A DNA stretch of 64,000 bases. Origin: Strigops habroptila (lineage: Eukaryota; Chordata; Aves; Psittaciformes; Psittacidae). This document shows, one piece after another, positions 1 through 12,942 of the stretch. Within the stretch, counting starts at the first letter, position 1, and every line of letters begins with the position of its first letter. The stretch lies in assembly GCF_004027225.2 (NCBI RefSeq), contig NC_044302.2, positions 38,414,949 through 38,478,948 on the forward strand, read 5' to 3'. Below the pieces are notes generated by a model. It had not been told where the DNA came from and did not search any database. It saw only the letters and a list, made by a program, of their open reading frames with translations. The translations under genes were made by a program, and so were the position numbers.

Positions 1-405
1 GTACGTCTTCCTCCAGTACTATGGAGTACCGCAAGCTCCATTAAATAAGAAGCTGTTTCTAATGAGGTTAATCACAGTGCGCCAAATAGGCATGTATGCA
101 GATTTTTGTAAAATCCAAGTTTATTACCTACTAGCATAAATCACCATAGTCCCTTAGTGGAAAGAAATGTTCTTTCTGCATTGAACTTGAACAGACAATA
201 GTTTATCAGTGAACAAGACTAAGAAATTACCAAAGAGAAGGACAGCTTTTGAATAAAATCCAAATATGGTTGCTCTATTCTGGCATTAATGAGACTTCAC
301 TTTATTCATTTTGGTCAATTTTTTACAAAAAGAATAACAACAAGATTGCAAACATCTCCCAAAATTGTTCAAGGAGGATACAAGTTGATATCTAAAATTA
401 AGAGA
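1..405. other. Unannotated AT-rich sequence
   Basis: No coding, RNA or repeat feature is recognised up to the target-site duplication of the LTR at 411. Confidence 0.6.
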
Positions 406-410
406 CTAAT

Positions 411-974
411 TGTCCTGGGTTCAGCTATAGCAGTCATTTTTCTCCTTCTTAGTAGCTGGTGCAGTGCTGTGTTTTTTCACTTTCAGCCTGGGAACAACGC
501 TGATAACACGGATGTTTTTAGTTGTTGCTAAGTAATGTTTATTCCAACCAAGGACTTTCTCAGTCTCATGCTTTGCCAGGGAGGAGGGGAAGCCAGGAGG
601 AAGTAGAGACAGGACACCTGACCCAAACTAGCCAAAGGGGTATTCCATACCACAGCACGTCATGCCCAGTATATAAACCGGAGGGAGTTACCCGGAAGGC
701 CCAGATCACTGCTCGGGTCGGGCTGGGTATCGGTCGGCGGGTGGTGAGCAATTGTATCCTCTCCCCTTGTTATGTCACTAATCATTATTATCATTGGTGG
801 TAGCAGTAGTGGTTTTGTATTATACCTTAGTTGCGGGACTTCTCTTATCTCAACCCGTGGGAGTTACATTCTTCCGATTCTCCTCCCCATCCCACCGGGA
901 GCGGGGGGAGGAAGGCGGGGAGTGAGCGGGTGGCTGTGTGGTTCTGAGTTACCGGCTGAGCTCAAACCACGACA
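411..974 (+). mobile_element. Solo LTR of an avian endogenous retrovirus (family A, copy 1)
   Basis: A complete LTR begins TGTCCTGG and ends ACCACGACA, flanked by a perfect 5-bp target duplication, ctaat (406-410 and 975-979). A 5-bp duplication is usual for ERVL-type elements. A TATA box (TATATAAA, 671-678) sits ahead of the putative U3/R boundary. Its sequence parallels the LTR at 49,554-50,154 over most of its length, with roughly 65 bp missing around 750-830. No gag, pol or env sequence and no partner LTR is present, so this is a solo LTR left by recombination. It retains many CpG dinucleotides. Short reading frames inside are not considered genes. Confidence 0.9.
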
Positions 975-979
975 CTAAT

Positions 980-1734
980 GACAAAATTCTTGAAGCAAAC
1001 CTGTAAGATTGGTAGATAACTAAGTAAGCTGAAGTAGTCCTTTCGGACTTCAATGTGAGAGCGGAAAAAGCCCCATCTGACCTCATTTGCATGAACACTG
1101 GTTGTACATAGAACAGAGTGCCAAAGCAAAGAAGTGGTGACAATCACTTTGAAGGCAATTCGACAATTCTGACAAAATTAAATTAGTCAACATACCAATA
1201 AAAAGATGTCTGTTTGTTTTACATTGGTAATTCCATATTGCTCTCAGCCGTCTAGCTACCAAAACCTCAGTTCTGTAACATAAGCGAGAAAAATAAGAAC
1301 TCACATCAGGACAGCAAACTACCCATTATTCAGACAATATGGCTGTATCATCTGTAGATACCACTTTCCAAACACTTCAGTGCTGGTTCAAAACACTGGA
1401 TGTAATTCCTTAGCTGCCAGATCATTTTAATGCAAAAGCCAAGCGGCTTTTCAAAGGGGCTAAGACAAAACAAGAGAGCTTAAAAACCTAGCAGCATTTA
1501 CACATAATAACCAAAATTTTAGGACTGGATCTTAAAGCCATCCTCCAATTCACTGTATATTTTAGTACTTCAATATAAACAAAAGCATAGGCAGTGAATT
1601 TAAGTTAGTATTTATAAAGGCAAAACAGTTTTCAAGCGACCTTCCGCTCTTCTCATTCATGCACAGGGTTAAACAGACTGCAAATCAAGTCAGCAATTTC
1701 ATCAATCAGTTTAACCGACCTCTCTCACATAAAA
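980..1734. other. Unannotated AT-rich sequence between LTR and CR1
   Basis: Nothing recognisable is seen. Small open frames here have no protein-like features. Confidence 0.5.
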
Positions 1735-2571
1735 GGTAGTGAGGGAGTTGATGGAAGTCCTCACCAAGCCACTTTCAATCATTTATCAGCAGTTCTGGTG
1801 AACCAGGGAGGTCCCAGTTGACTAAAAGTTAGCAAATGTGACTCCCTTCTATAAGAAGGGACAACCAGTTTATGGGTTCCAGTCAGCACGGGTTTATGAA
1901 AGATGGGTCCTTCTTGAGCAACCTGATTTCCTTCTAAGACAAGGTGACCCTCTTAGTGGATAAGGAGAAGGCTTTGGATGTTGTTATACCTTTTAGTAAA
2001 GCCTTTGACACCATTTCCCACATCATTCTCCTGGAGAAACTGATGGTTCATGGCCTGGATGGGCGTACTCTTTGCTGGATAGAAAACTGCCTGGACGGCC
2101 AGGCACAAAGAGTGGTGGTGAATGGAGTTAAATCCAGTTGGTGGCTGGTCACAAGTTGTGTTCCCCAGGGCTCAGTACTAGTGCCCGTTCTGTTTAATCT
2201 CCTTTTTGATGATCGGGATGAGGGGATTGAGTATACTCTTAGTAAGTTTGCAGATGACGACACCAAGTTGGGAGGGAGCGTTGATCTGCTTGAAGCAAGA
2301 AAGGCTCTACAGAGGAATCTGGCTAGGCTGGATCGTTGAGCTGAGGCCAATTGTATGAGGTTCAATAAGGCTTAGTGCCAGGTTGTGCACTTAGGTTACA
2401 GGTTACTTGGAGTCACCACCCCGGGATGTATTTGAAAGATGTGTAGATATGGCACATGTAAATATGGGACATGGTTAAGTGGTGGACATGGCAGTGCTAG
2501 GTTACCAGTTGGACTCAATGATCTTAAAGGTCTTTTCCAACCTAAACAATTCTGTGGTTCTATGATTCTAT
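1735..2571 (+). mobile_element. CR1 LINE, 5'-truncated, partial reverse transcriptase
   Basis: The plus strand carries reverse-transcriptase remnants: [15 protein letters not shown] (RT motif with the first catalytic Asp), [13 protein letters not shown], and [11 protein letters not shown] at about 2,241-2,270, an altered FADD box. The open part runs about 1,944-2,339. A deletion removes the region between about 1,860 and 1,880, and the segment after 2,390 is rearranged. The 3' end has the CR1 tail TTCTGTGGTTCTATGATTCT. The copy is dead. It differs from the other long CR1 copies here and keeps the frame just before FADD that they have lost. Confidence 0.85.
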
Positions 2572-4589
2572 AAAAATGTCCAGTTGAAAAAAATAGACAT
2601 CCTTCAAAACTGTCATTCTGTAAAGCTCCTTAAAACAATCTGAGAACTGTGCTGTGAGGATGTGCTTACATCTCAGTGGTAAAAGAGAAGGCATAAGAGC
2701 CATATGTACCAGCTGGAGGTAAGTAAAATCCTGAAAACAGCAGTAAGCTGTCAACTGTACTCGTTGGCATAACTACTTGTCTCTGGCAAATTTAAAGGGC
2801 ACGATGCTAGCAGTACATCCTGGAGGAATGTCAAAGGGATGGGGGTGGAGATGAGTTGAGATGGAAGCTACATCCTTGGATAGTTTACTGCTGACCAGTT
2901 ACCTACTAGGAAATGTATGTTAAAAATATAACAAGGCTTAACTTCTGTGCAATATGTCTAATCATCATTTTCAACTTTCACAGTTACAACTTGGTGGTTA
3001 AATAGTACGTTTTTGTTGAAGAATAGATAGTAAAAAATTGTAGATACATATTTTAAGCAAAACTATAGGGTATAAATAGGTTTTGATCTTCTCCATAAAC
3101 AATAAACACCAAGAAAAAGACCTCAGGAATAGTCTGAGATAGGAAACATATGGGGGAGCATAGGGAATAGAAGGTCACAAAGCCTTGCTCTTCTCTGAAG
3201 AGTAGGGATGAAGACAGCGCAAGATCCAGAATCGAACATGTTGTACCAGACTATGTATTCCATCAGAATATATCTTTGCTTTTTGGCCCCCATATCTCCT
3301 TTGGGAAATCTTCAAATACTTCCTTTTTTTTTAACTCTTAATTGACACATCCACAAGGAATAGGGCATAAAACGTGCTGTGTTAACCTGTATTATGTATC
3401 TATTCCTATTTATTGTAAAGGGTACAAACACATTAGACACATTGCTTTGATACTGATGCCATCCTACATGCAAATATTGCAAAGTTCTGGCCTTCTTATC
3501 AATGTGTTTATTCTTCCTGTCACACTTCTAATGAACTAGCATTTTACCATTGCACCCATGAAATTCCAAAGACAGAATAAAACCGTAGTGTTCTACATAA
3601 AGTCCTCATTCTTTGTGCTCTTCCATCCTGCATTTTCTGAATCTCAATCATTTGTGTGTGTGTATATTCATTTTTATATATTTTTGGCTGTCATATTACT
3701 TTTAAAATTCTCATTAAGGGAAATAACTTCTTGAAAGTGAAGACACACAAAAAAAGCACATTTTCTGGACATGCAAATATAACACATGCAATGCTTGTCA
3801 AGTGTGGAGAGGTAGGTACAACCAAAATATACATGAATACACAAAAGATACTTCCTTTCTCACACTTCTCTTCAACTTCCCAATCTTTGACATTCTGCTC
3901 AATACTTGAGGCCATTTACAGTAGTTACAAAATGCTGACTTTGTTAATACACACACCTCAGCAGGACAAGGAGTGTTGAGGATGATTGATTGAAATTCAG
4001 AATATCTTACAAAATTATTTCTTTGACATAGCTAGTAGGAACTCTTGTTTGTTGAACTTATTATTCATTCATGTACTCATGAAAAAAAAAAATACAATAA
4101 AAGCTTAATCCCTGCATAGTGCCTGAACAATCACACTGAAATGCACCCAGAGCTTTGCAGTGCTAAGCAAGGTCTTTACTTTGCAACAGAACAGTTTTAT
4201 ATTGCTATATCATTAGCCGAGCCTAGAGTTTACATTATACTTATAAATCAGCAAGGGAAATTTAACCCACATTGTAATCTAAGGTTATGCTGAAAATCAG
4301 ATATTAAAAATACACATGCATAATAACAACTGCTTATGTGACTTTTTTATTTTCTTCTTCCTAAATGATTTAGCAATTAGTGTGTTGAAATGTAAATAAG
4401 ACCATGAATCCACTCGCATTTTGACAACAAAAATATGAGTCAAAAGAAATACAGAAATAGCAAAGACCGGTGATTTGAAAGAAGTTCTTAGAGTAAACCA
4501 GCATCATAGAAAAAAACTGCTATTTGAAAAAATTACTGACAAGATTCAAATCAAACTTTCTTGTGTTCAAAATGCTGAGAAAATAAAGG
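2572..4589. other. Unannotated AT-rich intergenic sequence
   Basis: No gene or recognisable repeat was found. The longest open frame (about 3,656-3,979 plus) is low-complexity and shows no domain, so it is treated as chance. Confidence 0.5.
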
Positions 4590-5416
4590 ACAACCTTGAC
4601 ACGCTTGAGAAGTGGGCCAATGCCAACCTCATGAAGTTCAACCAAGCCAAGTGCAAGGTCCTGCACCCGGGTCGGGGCAATCCCAGGCACAGTTACGCGT
4701 TGGGCAGAGAAGTGATTCAGAGCAGCCCTGCGGAGAAGGACTTGGGGGTGTTGGTTGATGAGAAACTGAACATGAGCCGGCTTCAGTGTGTGCTCGCAGC
4801 CCAGAAACCAACCGTATCCTGGGCTGCATCAAAAGGAGCGTAACCAGCAGGTTGAAGAAGGTGATCCTGCCCCTCTTCTCTGCTCTTGTGAGATGCCACT
4901 TGGAGTATTGGGTACGGTTCTGGTACCTCAACACAAGAAGGACACGGAGCTGTTGGAGCAAGTCCAGAGGAGGGCCGTGAGGATGAAGTAGGGGCTGGAG
5001 CACCCCCCGTATGAAGACAGGCTGAGAAAGTTGGAGCTGCTCAGCCTGGAGAAGAGAAGCTGCTGGAGACCTCATAGCAGCCTTCCAGTATCTGAAGGGG
5101 GCCTACAAGAATGCTGAAGAGGGACTCTTCATTAGGGACTGTAGTGATACGACAACGGGTAACAGATTCAAACTTAAACTGGGGAAGTTCAGGGTAGATA
5201 CAAGGAAGAAGTTCTTTACTGTGCACATGGTGAGGTACTGGAACAGGTTGCTCAAGGAAGTTGTGAATGTTCCATCCCTGGCAGTGTTCAAGGCCAGGTT
5301 GGACAGAGTCTTGAGTGACATGATCTAGTGTGTGGTGTCTCTGACCATGGCAGAGGGTGACTGGAATAGATGATCTTAAGGTCCTTTCCATCCCTAACCA
5401 TTCTATGATTCTATGA
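4590..5416 (+). mobile_element. CR1 LINE 3' fragment
   Basis: The copy starts inside ORF2 after the RT catalytic core ([20 protein letters not shown], about 4,630-4,690) and continues through [18 protein letters not shown] and the C-terminal region to the tail CATTCTATGATTCTATGA. Frameshifts and stops break the frame, for example after 4,840 and at 4,989. It is a typical 5'-truncated insertion with no evident target duplication. Confidence 0.92.
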
Positions 5417-8400
5417 CAATATAGCAGAAAAAAACCTTATCATAAGCTTCACAACTGAATAGCATTTACAGTCACAAATATGAATAGGATATATACCATT
5501 TTGCTGTACTGTATGATACCAAACAATGCTGGATTTTCCATTCCTTGCTAAACTTTCCTTCTAATCCTCTAAAATAAAATTCTGGATGTTTCTGTTCAGG
5601 TTAAGCTAGTTTTACATTGTATATTCACATCCTGTCGTGTCTTGAAAAGAAGTATATTTACACACTAAGAAAATCAGGTTTTGCATCACTAACTTCCATA
5701 ATTTGCCATTTATTTTCAACCACAGTTGATGCAGAGCCACTTGGCAAGGCATTGTTAGTGTACCTGACCTTGCTGTTGTCAAACTGCTGTATTAAACCAA
5801 AAGAACTTCTGGAAATCATCTGGACAAGTTGTTTCCACTTGCTTCAAAAAGAATCTTCCCTCCTCTCTGCTAAATGCTTACAACTTGCGATAGAAGGATA
5901 AGGAGCCTTCCTTGACTGCGAAAGGTCCGGGTCAGCTTTCCATTGAATACTTTCTGTGAGTTTTGATCAACTTCACCAAAAAGGTGAAAAAGCCCTGAGT
6001 TAACAAAGCATATCTGCCTGCATTAAAAATTAACCAGGTTTTAGAAGGGATAGAGAAAAGTTGCAGGACTCCTGTTTAGGGGACACCTACGCTTGTTTGC
6101 CTTCCAAATAACACTGACTTCCCTTGCATTAATCTATTTTCCTACACCTTCAACTGGACAAAAGACTTTAGTCAGTAAAGGTTGTCTGGTTGCTTTGTTC
6201 ACTATTTGCAAAGAATGCTGGTGGCTGCCAAACCACATAAGAAGTTTTAGGTACAGAAGGCTTCCTCTCCCCATTCGTGTTACCTAAGCACAGGAGATTC
6301 ACATGATGCCACCTCAGCAATGGGAAAAGCATGAAGTTTCATCTCAAAGTTGATGCACTTGAACAGAGTAGAACAGCTAAGTCTGTAATCAAGAAAGATT
6401 TCAGCCTTTCTGAATAAATATCACTTTAGTACTTGAACAGAGAAAGTCAATTAAGGTTGCCTTCAAACTGAAGAGATTCTAACACCATGTGCAATCTCAC
6501 TGTGTGTTGTAAAAGACTTCTGAATTTTTTTACTTGAAAAATTTTAAATATTTTTTTTTATTTATAGTCAATCCCTTAACCCGCTGGTATCCCAATAAGC
6601 ACTTTGCTGTGTTCATACACAGAAAGATTAATATTGATGCCTAGAAGACAATAATGTTATTTTCTAGATAATGGTGAAATAACTGCCTTTTAAAGAAAAT
6701 TTTTTTTCAGTTGAGAAACAGTGCCAATTTGTTATCAACTTGTCATCACTTCTCCAGCTACTTCAGAAATAACTTACATTTTTTGAATTCTTTTCTTCTG
6801 TATATTATTAATGGTATAAGTTGTAAATCAACTGGAAGTCTAAAAGCATTACAAGCAACTATAAACCATCTAACAAGACATTCTGCTAATAAGTCATATA
6901 ACAATAAAGCTTCCAACTCATTGGGGACATCTAAAAATGTTGTTTCATATGCACTATCAACATTACTTCAAACAGTGATGCTGATTTGAGTTAAATTGGA
7001 AATTTTCAGATAAGTAAATCTGGTTAATGAGCTCATAAATTGCAAAGCTTAAATTAAAAGGAGATTATTTCAGTCAAATAAAAAGAATTGAAAGTGCTTG
7101 TGTTAGAGTTAATTGGTCAGAAAACAGGAAACAACCCAAGTTTCAGAAACATATGTATAACCTCTTAAGAGCACCTGTTAACAGAAAACAAGTTCTTTGC
7201 ATGATGGGATAGAAGAACGTCTCTTCAGTTCAGCAGTACAAAAAAAATGGTGTGGTCTCTCCTTCCTTATCTCTTCAGAACTAGGGGTTCTACAGAAAGG
7301 GGATCTACAAGTGTCTCTGTATTCTCTGTATTGTGAGCACCTTGAAGACTTCACCCAATGCTTTCCTAGTCTTATAGTAGCTTCAGTAAGAAAAATACAA
7401 TTTCAGTTCTTAGCCTTCAGTCTCTTGATTTGGTCATTTTCTCCTTAACAAGGACATGCAATTTCTCAGGCCAGTGTTTACAATGCAAAAGATACAGAAA
7501 TTACAGCCTATGGTATCTACAAGACAGAGAATAAAGCTAGGCAGAGATGGATTTACTGGGTCAATAGTACTGATTAAATAGTACTGGTGCTGCTATACAG
7601 CTTTCAGGGCTTCGATTAGCTTAATTATCTTTGCATAACACCACACTGAATTGTACATCATAACCTCAGAGTCACAAATATGCAATATATAAACACACTT
7701 ACCGTAGCCTTTCTATCAGTTCTCCTTCAACCAAAGCTCTCACAAGCAGGAACTACCCTGATTCTTTATTTGGAGGAATCATCTCCTTTCATTCTTATGC
7801 TGCTCAAGCAGGCTTTTTGAAGTATAGTTCTTTTAAAAATTGGATCCCTCCTTACTGTCTTTAAAAATGTCCATTATCTATGTAAGGTAGTCAGATTTCT
7901 GGCTGTCATCTTCTAAGCCAAATAAGACCCAAAAATTGAATCTTATTGTCAACTTCACATGGAAGCTGTTTTTTCTAATCTTGTGGAAAGATTCTAATCC
8001 TGTGGAAAGCTCCATCTCTTCTCTCTTACCTCACACTCTGTGGTAATTTTGCTTTCATTTAATTTAAGCTAAATTGACCTAATCAGTCTGTAATGGTTAA
8101 TCATAAATGATTGTTTAAATTCTAATTGCTCTATTTTCAGTGGTTACTGTATACAGTTTCCTGTATCACATGCTAACACAGGACATACAAGATCTCCTGT
8201 GACAGTTCAGAACGAGTGATAGGTTCCCAGACAGTAACTGTCTTCTCTAGGAACCCTCCTAAGAGACACTTCAAAGGCCTTTCTTTCCTCAAACTCCTGA
8301 CAAATTCTAATTCTCTCATTTTCTCTATTCATCATATTTATCTGACCTCTCACCATCCTTGTCAGGTAACACTGAGCTGAACCTGCTCTAGCAGAGAGTG

Positions 8401-11400
8401 CTAGATGTTCATTGAGAAGGACCATGCATCCTGTGACAGCAACTCAGGAAAACAACAGAATTGCATCTGCAGTGGTGAAGGCCTGATCAATGGTCAGCTG
8501 AAGTCAGTGAGAGTCAATAGATTTCAAAAGTCTTGGTCATTCACATTAGGAAAAAAACTTTTGCCTTGTTTATCATACAGTCACTCCTTATTACATAAAC
8601 AAACACCAACCCATTACCCACTCCCTATTCAATCATCACTGAATTTCCTAAACGGTTAGAAAGTTATTCCTAAAAAGTCTTCTGCTGACCTTGGTGTAGT
8701 GCTATTAACACCAAAGTGTTTGTGAGCAGCAGTCTTTCCTGCTCATACCCAACTGCTTTGCTGGCTGATTTAAACAGGGTGTGAAAATGCCAGTGATAAG
8801 ACAAGCATAAGCCTCTGTTCTCAATTGAAGTTCATTTTAAGACCAAGGCATCAGTCAGCGTAGCCATAGCAATGGCAATTTCTTTGAAGCACACTAATAT
8901 CCAAACTGTTACCATGGAACCAAGTTACAAAGACTTGGACAATCAATTCCAATTATAATAGTTAAATGGTCATGACTTAAATCCTACAAATGGTAATTTT
9001 CACACATGTATTTGAATTAAATATTTGTATTTATTGAGGACAGAACAAGTTGTGCTTAGCATTGTAATAGCAGTGCAGGTGATTCAGGATAAAACTTGCC
9101 GTGATATTCTTTTTTTCTTTTTTTTTTAACCTACAGTTAAGTGGCATTCAAAAAGGTAAACTCCTGCTGTCTTTGGAGATCAAAGAAAAACAAGGAAATT
9201 ACTTCCAGTCTGATCCTGAGCAATCAAACATTCAGCTGTTCAATATTTCAAAAAGCAAACACATCAGCACCAATTGGAATTGCCTACTGCAAAGTAATTT
9301 TTTATCCTGTAGTCAAATAATAGTCCAATTAAATTTCCCTGTGAATTGTTTTTGAAATAAAGCAGAAGAAAGAGAAAAAGAATGGATCAGGATGATACAA
9401 AGGCATTTTAAAACACAGATTTGGTTATTATTTTAGCAAGAACAAGAATAAAAGGTATTTTTTTCCCCTGATTGTTGTGGAAAGAATGAAGGAGGAAAAA
9501 AAGAGCAAAATAGCAGACTAAGCAAAAAAAGTCTCCTTGTAACAGATAACACTGAATGCTTTATCAGCACATAACAAAATGTACTGTATATTGGTCAGAA
9601 AGCCACCTATCACAGCCATGTCAGGGGTATAGTTGTTTTGTGGTTTGTGATAGGAAAACAAGCATCCAGAATACACACTTCAGCAGAACAAGTACAGCCA
9701 CTCACCCAAGATATTTTGGGGCCTAAACATAAGCTACACCTATTGCCTATTTGGACAAACAATCAAAGCATGGAGAAATCAAAACAGCAGGTTCTTTATT
9801 TTGAGCCGTTTGCCACAAACATGACATAAACTTGGACAGCATAAACCATTACTGTTTGTGCAACAATAGCATGGAGGTATTTACTGGTAGCAAGTTTTTT
9901 GTTGAGACAGTGGTTTTATTTTGTAATGTTCAAAAAAGACTCTAACTTGTTTACCTATTTTCTTGGAAGATTGCTGTGTCAGTTGAGTACTTGAATTCCT
10001 ATTCACCTGGAAAATGTAATGTATGATAAGAAAAAAAAACCAACCCATAGAACATCATGACCATTATGCCTCTGCAGAGCAAAAAAATGCCTGCAGTAAA
10101 AAACACCACACTGATTTAAACACTGCTGTCAACATTTGCTTCTTTTAGGCCCTAAGGACCAATAGACTCTTACAGAGAAGCAAATCTGGGTCTTACAGAC
10201 AGGCAAAGCTCCTACTACTGATTATTCACAGTTAGGTCCCCAGGAATTCTTACCACATTTCATATTTTTCAATTTGAAGGAATGCACGACTTATCTTGAA
10301 ACCTCCTTTTTCCCAGAGATGTAATCCATCAATAAAAATGTAACATCAGCACAAAAAAAACCCTCCAGAACTGATGTTTGCTTCTGATTTTCCCTTAAGT
10401 GTTCAATGAATTAATACATGACTATCCACCTCAAAAATCATTATACAACAGCATTGTCCATAACCATAAAATAATACTTTTCGCTGATGTGAAACTAAGT
10501 TGGAAGTCTCTATAACTAGCCATAGCTGGAATAGTCATCTCTGCCACAGCCTCCTTTTCCTAATTGCACGTGTATTTTTGCTTCTAGATTAAGCAAATGA
10601 CACAAAGGAAACAAGTTGGACAGTTACATTATTGTTACAATAGCTAACCATTAATTTCTTGTAGTTGTTTTTTCCATCTCCTTGAACTGTAAAATGAAAA
10701 GTAGTGCATCAAAATTTAATGTTATACTGAGGTGAGAGAAAAAAGAAGTGGGCATAAAAGAAATAGCAGTAGCCTAGAAAAGACCTGAAAATTCAGACAC
10801 CTGGTTCAGAGACCTGCAGATGTTGACACACTCATATCTGTGATGTTATGGAGAGTATTTTCAAATGGTCATTGGTTAGCCATAAGCTAACAAGTAGCCC
10901 TGTAAAGACCAAAACTCTTGAAATTGTCTCCTAATGTTTTCTCTGATCTTTCTTTACTTACAGCCCTGATCTTCCTTCTAGTGACTACATTTTATCTCCA
11001 ATAGTGAGGAGCATGTGCTTACTGAAACTGGTGACAAATCAATGGCTAATGTTCAAGCTCTGCATACTGCTCCTGCCACTGCTCTCTTTCCACTGACTTT
11101 CATAAATCTTGAAATACTGTAATTATTTTTGAGAAATCTTTCTTTCAAATTTGTTTGAACTGACTAATTTTTGGAAGGAATGAAGGGAACTGACAAACAT
11201 ATGGCTTCCTTCTACCTTCTAAGTCTTTTAACAGTCACTCATGTATGTAATGAAATGGTGGAGAAGTGTGGGTATTATCTTTTTTGCTCATATGTTCTTG
11301 GTTTCCCAGTATGTTCAAGCGTTCAAAGTACCTAGGCTGGCGCCTCCTAAAAGGTACAACTGTTGCTACCGTTACTTGAAGGGGTGAAGTGATTAATCTG

Positions 11401-11834
11401 ATTTGTCCTGACTTCTAATTCAAACTCAGACATTCTGTTTCAAAAATCTATTTATGAGCAGCAGCACCACCATAACTGCATACAAATACCCAAGGAACAT
11501 GGTTCAACTGCATTATATGTATTAAAACCAACAAAAAATCCATTACCTTGCATAATAATGTTCAGTTCATGTTTTTAGGTTTCAAAATATGTATATAGTA
11601 CTACATGTGCACATGTTCTTGATGTATTTGATGTATTCAAAAAACATGTTTAGGATAAGAAAGTCTCAAGAATAGCACTATCTGAAAAATTGTTAACAGA
11701 CATAGATCATGTATTTAAGTTAGAAAGGAACAACAAAAAAAAAAGATCAAAAGATATGACAAATGTATCTCAATTTAATCTCTAAACTGGCAAAGCTGAG
11801 AGGAAAAACATCACAATTTCAAGCACATACATAC
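5417..11834. other. Gene-free AT-rich stretch
   Basis: About 6.4 kb without a recognised exon, RNA gene or repeat apart from short A/T runs. Open frames are all under about 95 codons and show no domain signature. Conserved noncoding elements could be present but cannot be seen in a single sequence. Confidence 0.5.
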
Positions 11835-12936
11835 TGGGTTTGCATGGTAAGATTTGGGTAGCAGAGGGCTACCAGCGTGGCTTTTGTGAGAAGCTGCTAG
11901 AACCTTCTTCCATGTCCAATGGAGCCAGTGTCAGATGGCTCCAAGACAGACCTGCCGCTGGCCGTCAGTGACAGTGGTGGCACTTCTGGGGTAAGATATT
12001 TAAGAAGGGGAAAAAGCTTCTGCGCAACTGCAGCTGGGAGAAAGGAATGGGAATACGTGCGAGAAGCAGCCCTGCAGACACCCAGGTCAGTGCAGGAGGA
12101 GGGGAGGAGGTGCTCCAGGCACTGGAGCAGAGATTCCCCTGCAGCCCATGGTGCAGCCCATGGTGAGGCAGCTGTGCCCCTGCAGCCCAAGGAGATCCAT
12201 GGTGGAGCAGATTCCACCTGCAGCCCATGGAGGACCCCACACCAGAGCAGGGAAGTGCCTGAAGGAGGCTGTGACCCCGTGAGCAGCCTGCACTGGAGCA
12301 GGCTCCTGGCAGGATCTGTGGCCTCATGGAAAGAGGAGGACGCACTGGAGCAGGTTTGCTGCAGGACTTGAGACCCCGCAAGGACCCACGCTGGAGCACC
12401 CTGTTCCTAAAGGGCTGCACCCCATGGAAGGGACCCACACTGGAGCAGTTCTTCAAGAACTGCAGCCTGTGGGAGGGACTCAGCCTGGAGAAGTTTGTGG
12501 AGCACTGTATCCTATGTGGAGAACTGTATCCTATGCTCCTGTATCCACACTGGAGCAGGGGAAGAGTGTGAGGAGTCCTTCCCTGAGAAGGAAGGAGCAG
12601 CAGAGACAACATGTGATGAACTGACCAGAGCCTCCATTCCCCATCCGGCTGTGCCTTGTGGTGGAAAGAGGTGGAGAAATCGGGAGTGAAGTTGAGCCCA
12701 GGAAGAAGGGAGGGGTGGGGGCAACGTGTTTTAAGATTTGTTTTTTCTTTCTTATTAACATACTCTGATTTTATTTGTAATAAATTAATTTTTTTTTGAA
12801 GTCTGTTTTGCCTAGGAATGTAATTGCTGAGTAATCCTGTCCTTATCTCTACTCACAAGCTTTTTGTTATATTTGCTCTCTCCCGCACAGCACCTTTGGT
12901 GGGCACCTGGCCTCCAGCCAGGGTCAACCCATCATG
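11835..12936 (+). mobile_element. Avian endogenous retrovirus LTR (family B), with internal repeats
   Basis: A 1.1-kb GC-richer element begins TGGGTTTGCATGG, and the 6-bp direct repeat acatac flanks it (11,829-11,834 and 12,937-12,942), which would suit an ERVK-type target duplication. Plus-strand orientation is supported by a TATA-like AGATATTTAAGAAGGGG near 11,995-12,010 and a polyadenylation hexamer AATAAA near 12,779. The centre (12,119-12,560) is a string of degenerate repeats with CTGGAGCAG alternating with CCCATGG. The sequence matches, from memory, a long LTR common in bird genomes. The open frame at 11,919-12,371 is a by-product of GC content, not a gene. Confidence 0.8.
12119..12560 (+). 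repeat. Degenerate GGAGCAG / CCCATGG tandem array inside the LTR
   Basis: CTGGAGCAG-like motifs recur near 12,122, 12,294, 12,347, 12,392, 12,439, 12,486 and 12,551. Each is followed by a CTGCAG- or CCATGG-bearing segment, giving a loose period of about 45-60 bp. It is part of the LTR body, not a separate satellite. Confidence 0.65.
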
Positions 12937-12942
12937 ACATAC

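Noticed and set aside
1944..2339. 131-codon frame that could be called a gene
   Set aside because: It is the reverse-transcriptase remnant of a truncated CR1 element, not a host gene.
4638..5075. 145-codon minus-strand frame
   Set aside because: Antisense shadow of CR1 ORF2.
11919..12371. 150-codon open frame (and a 215-codon one on the opposite strand)
   Set aside because: Both are inside the family B LTR and its degenerate repeat array; composition explains them.
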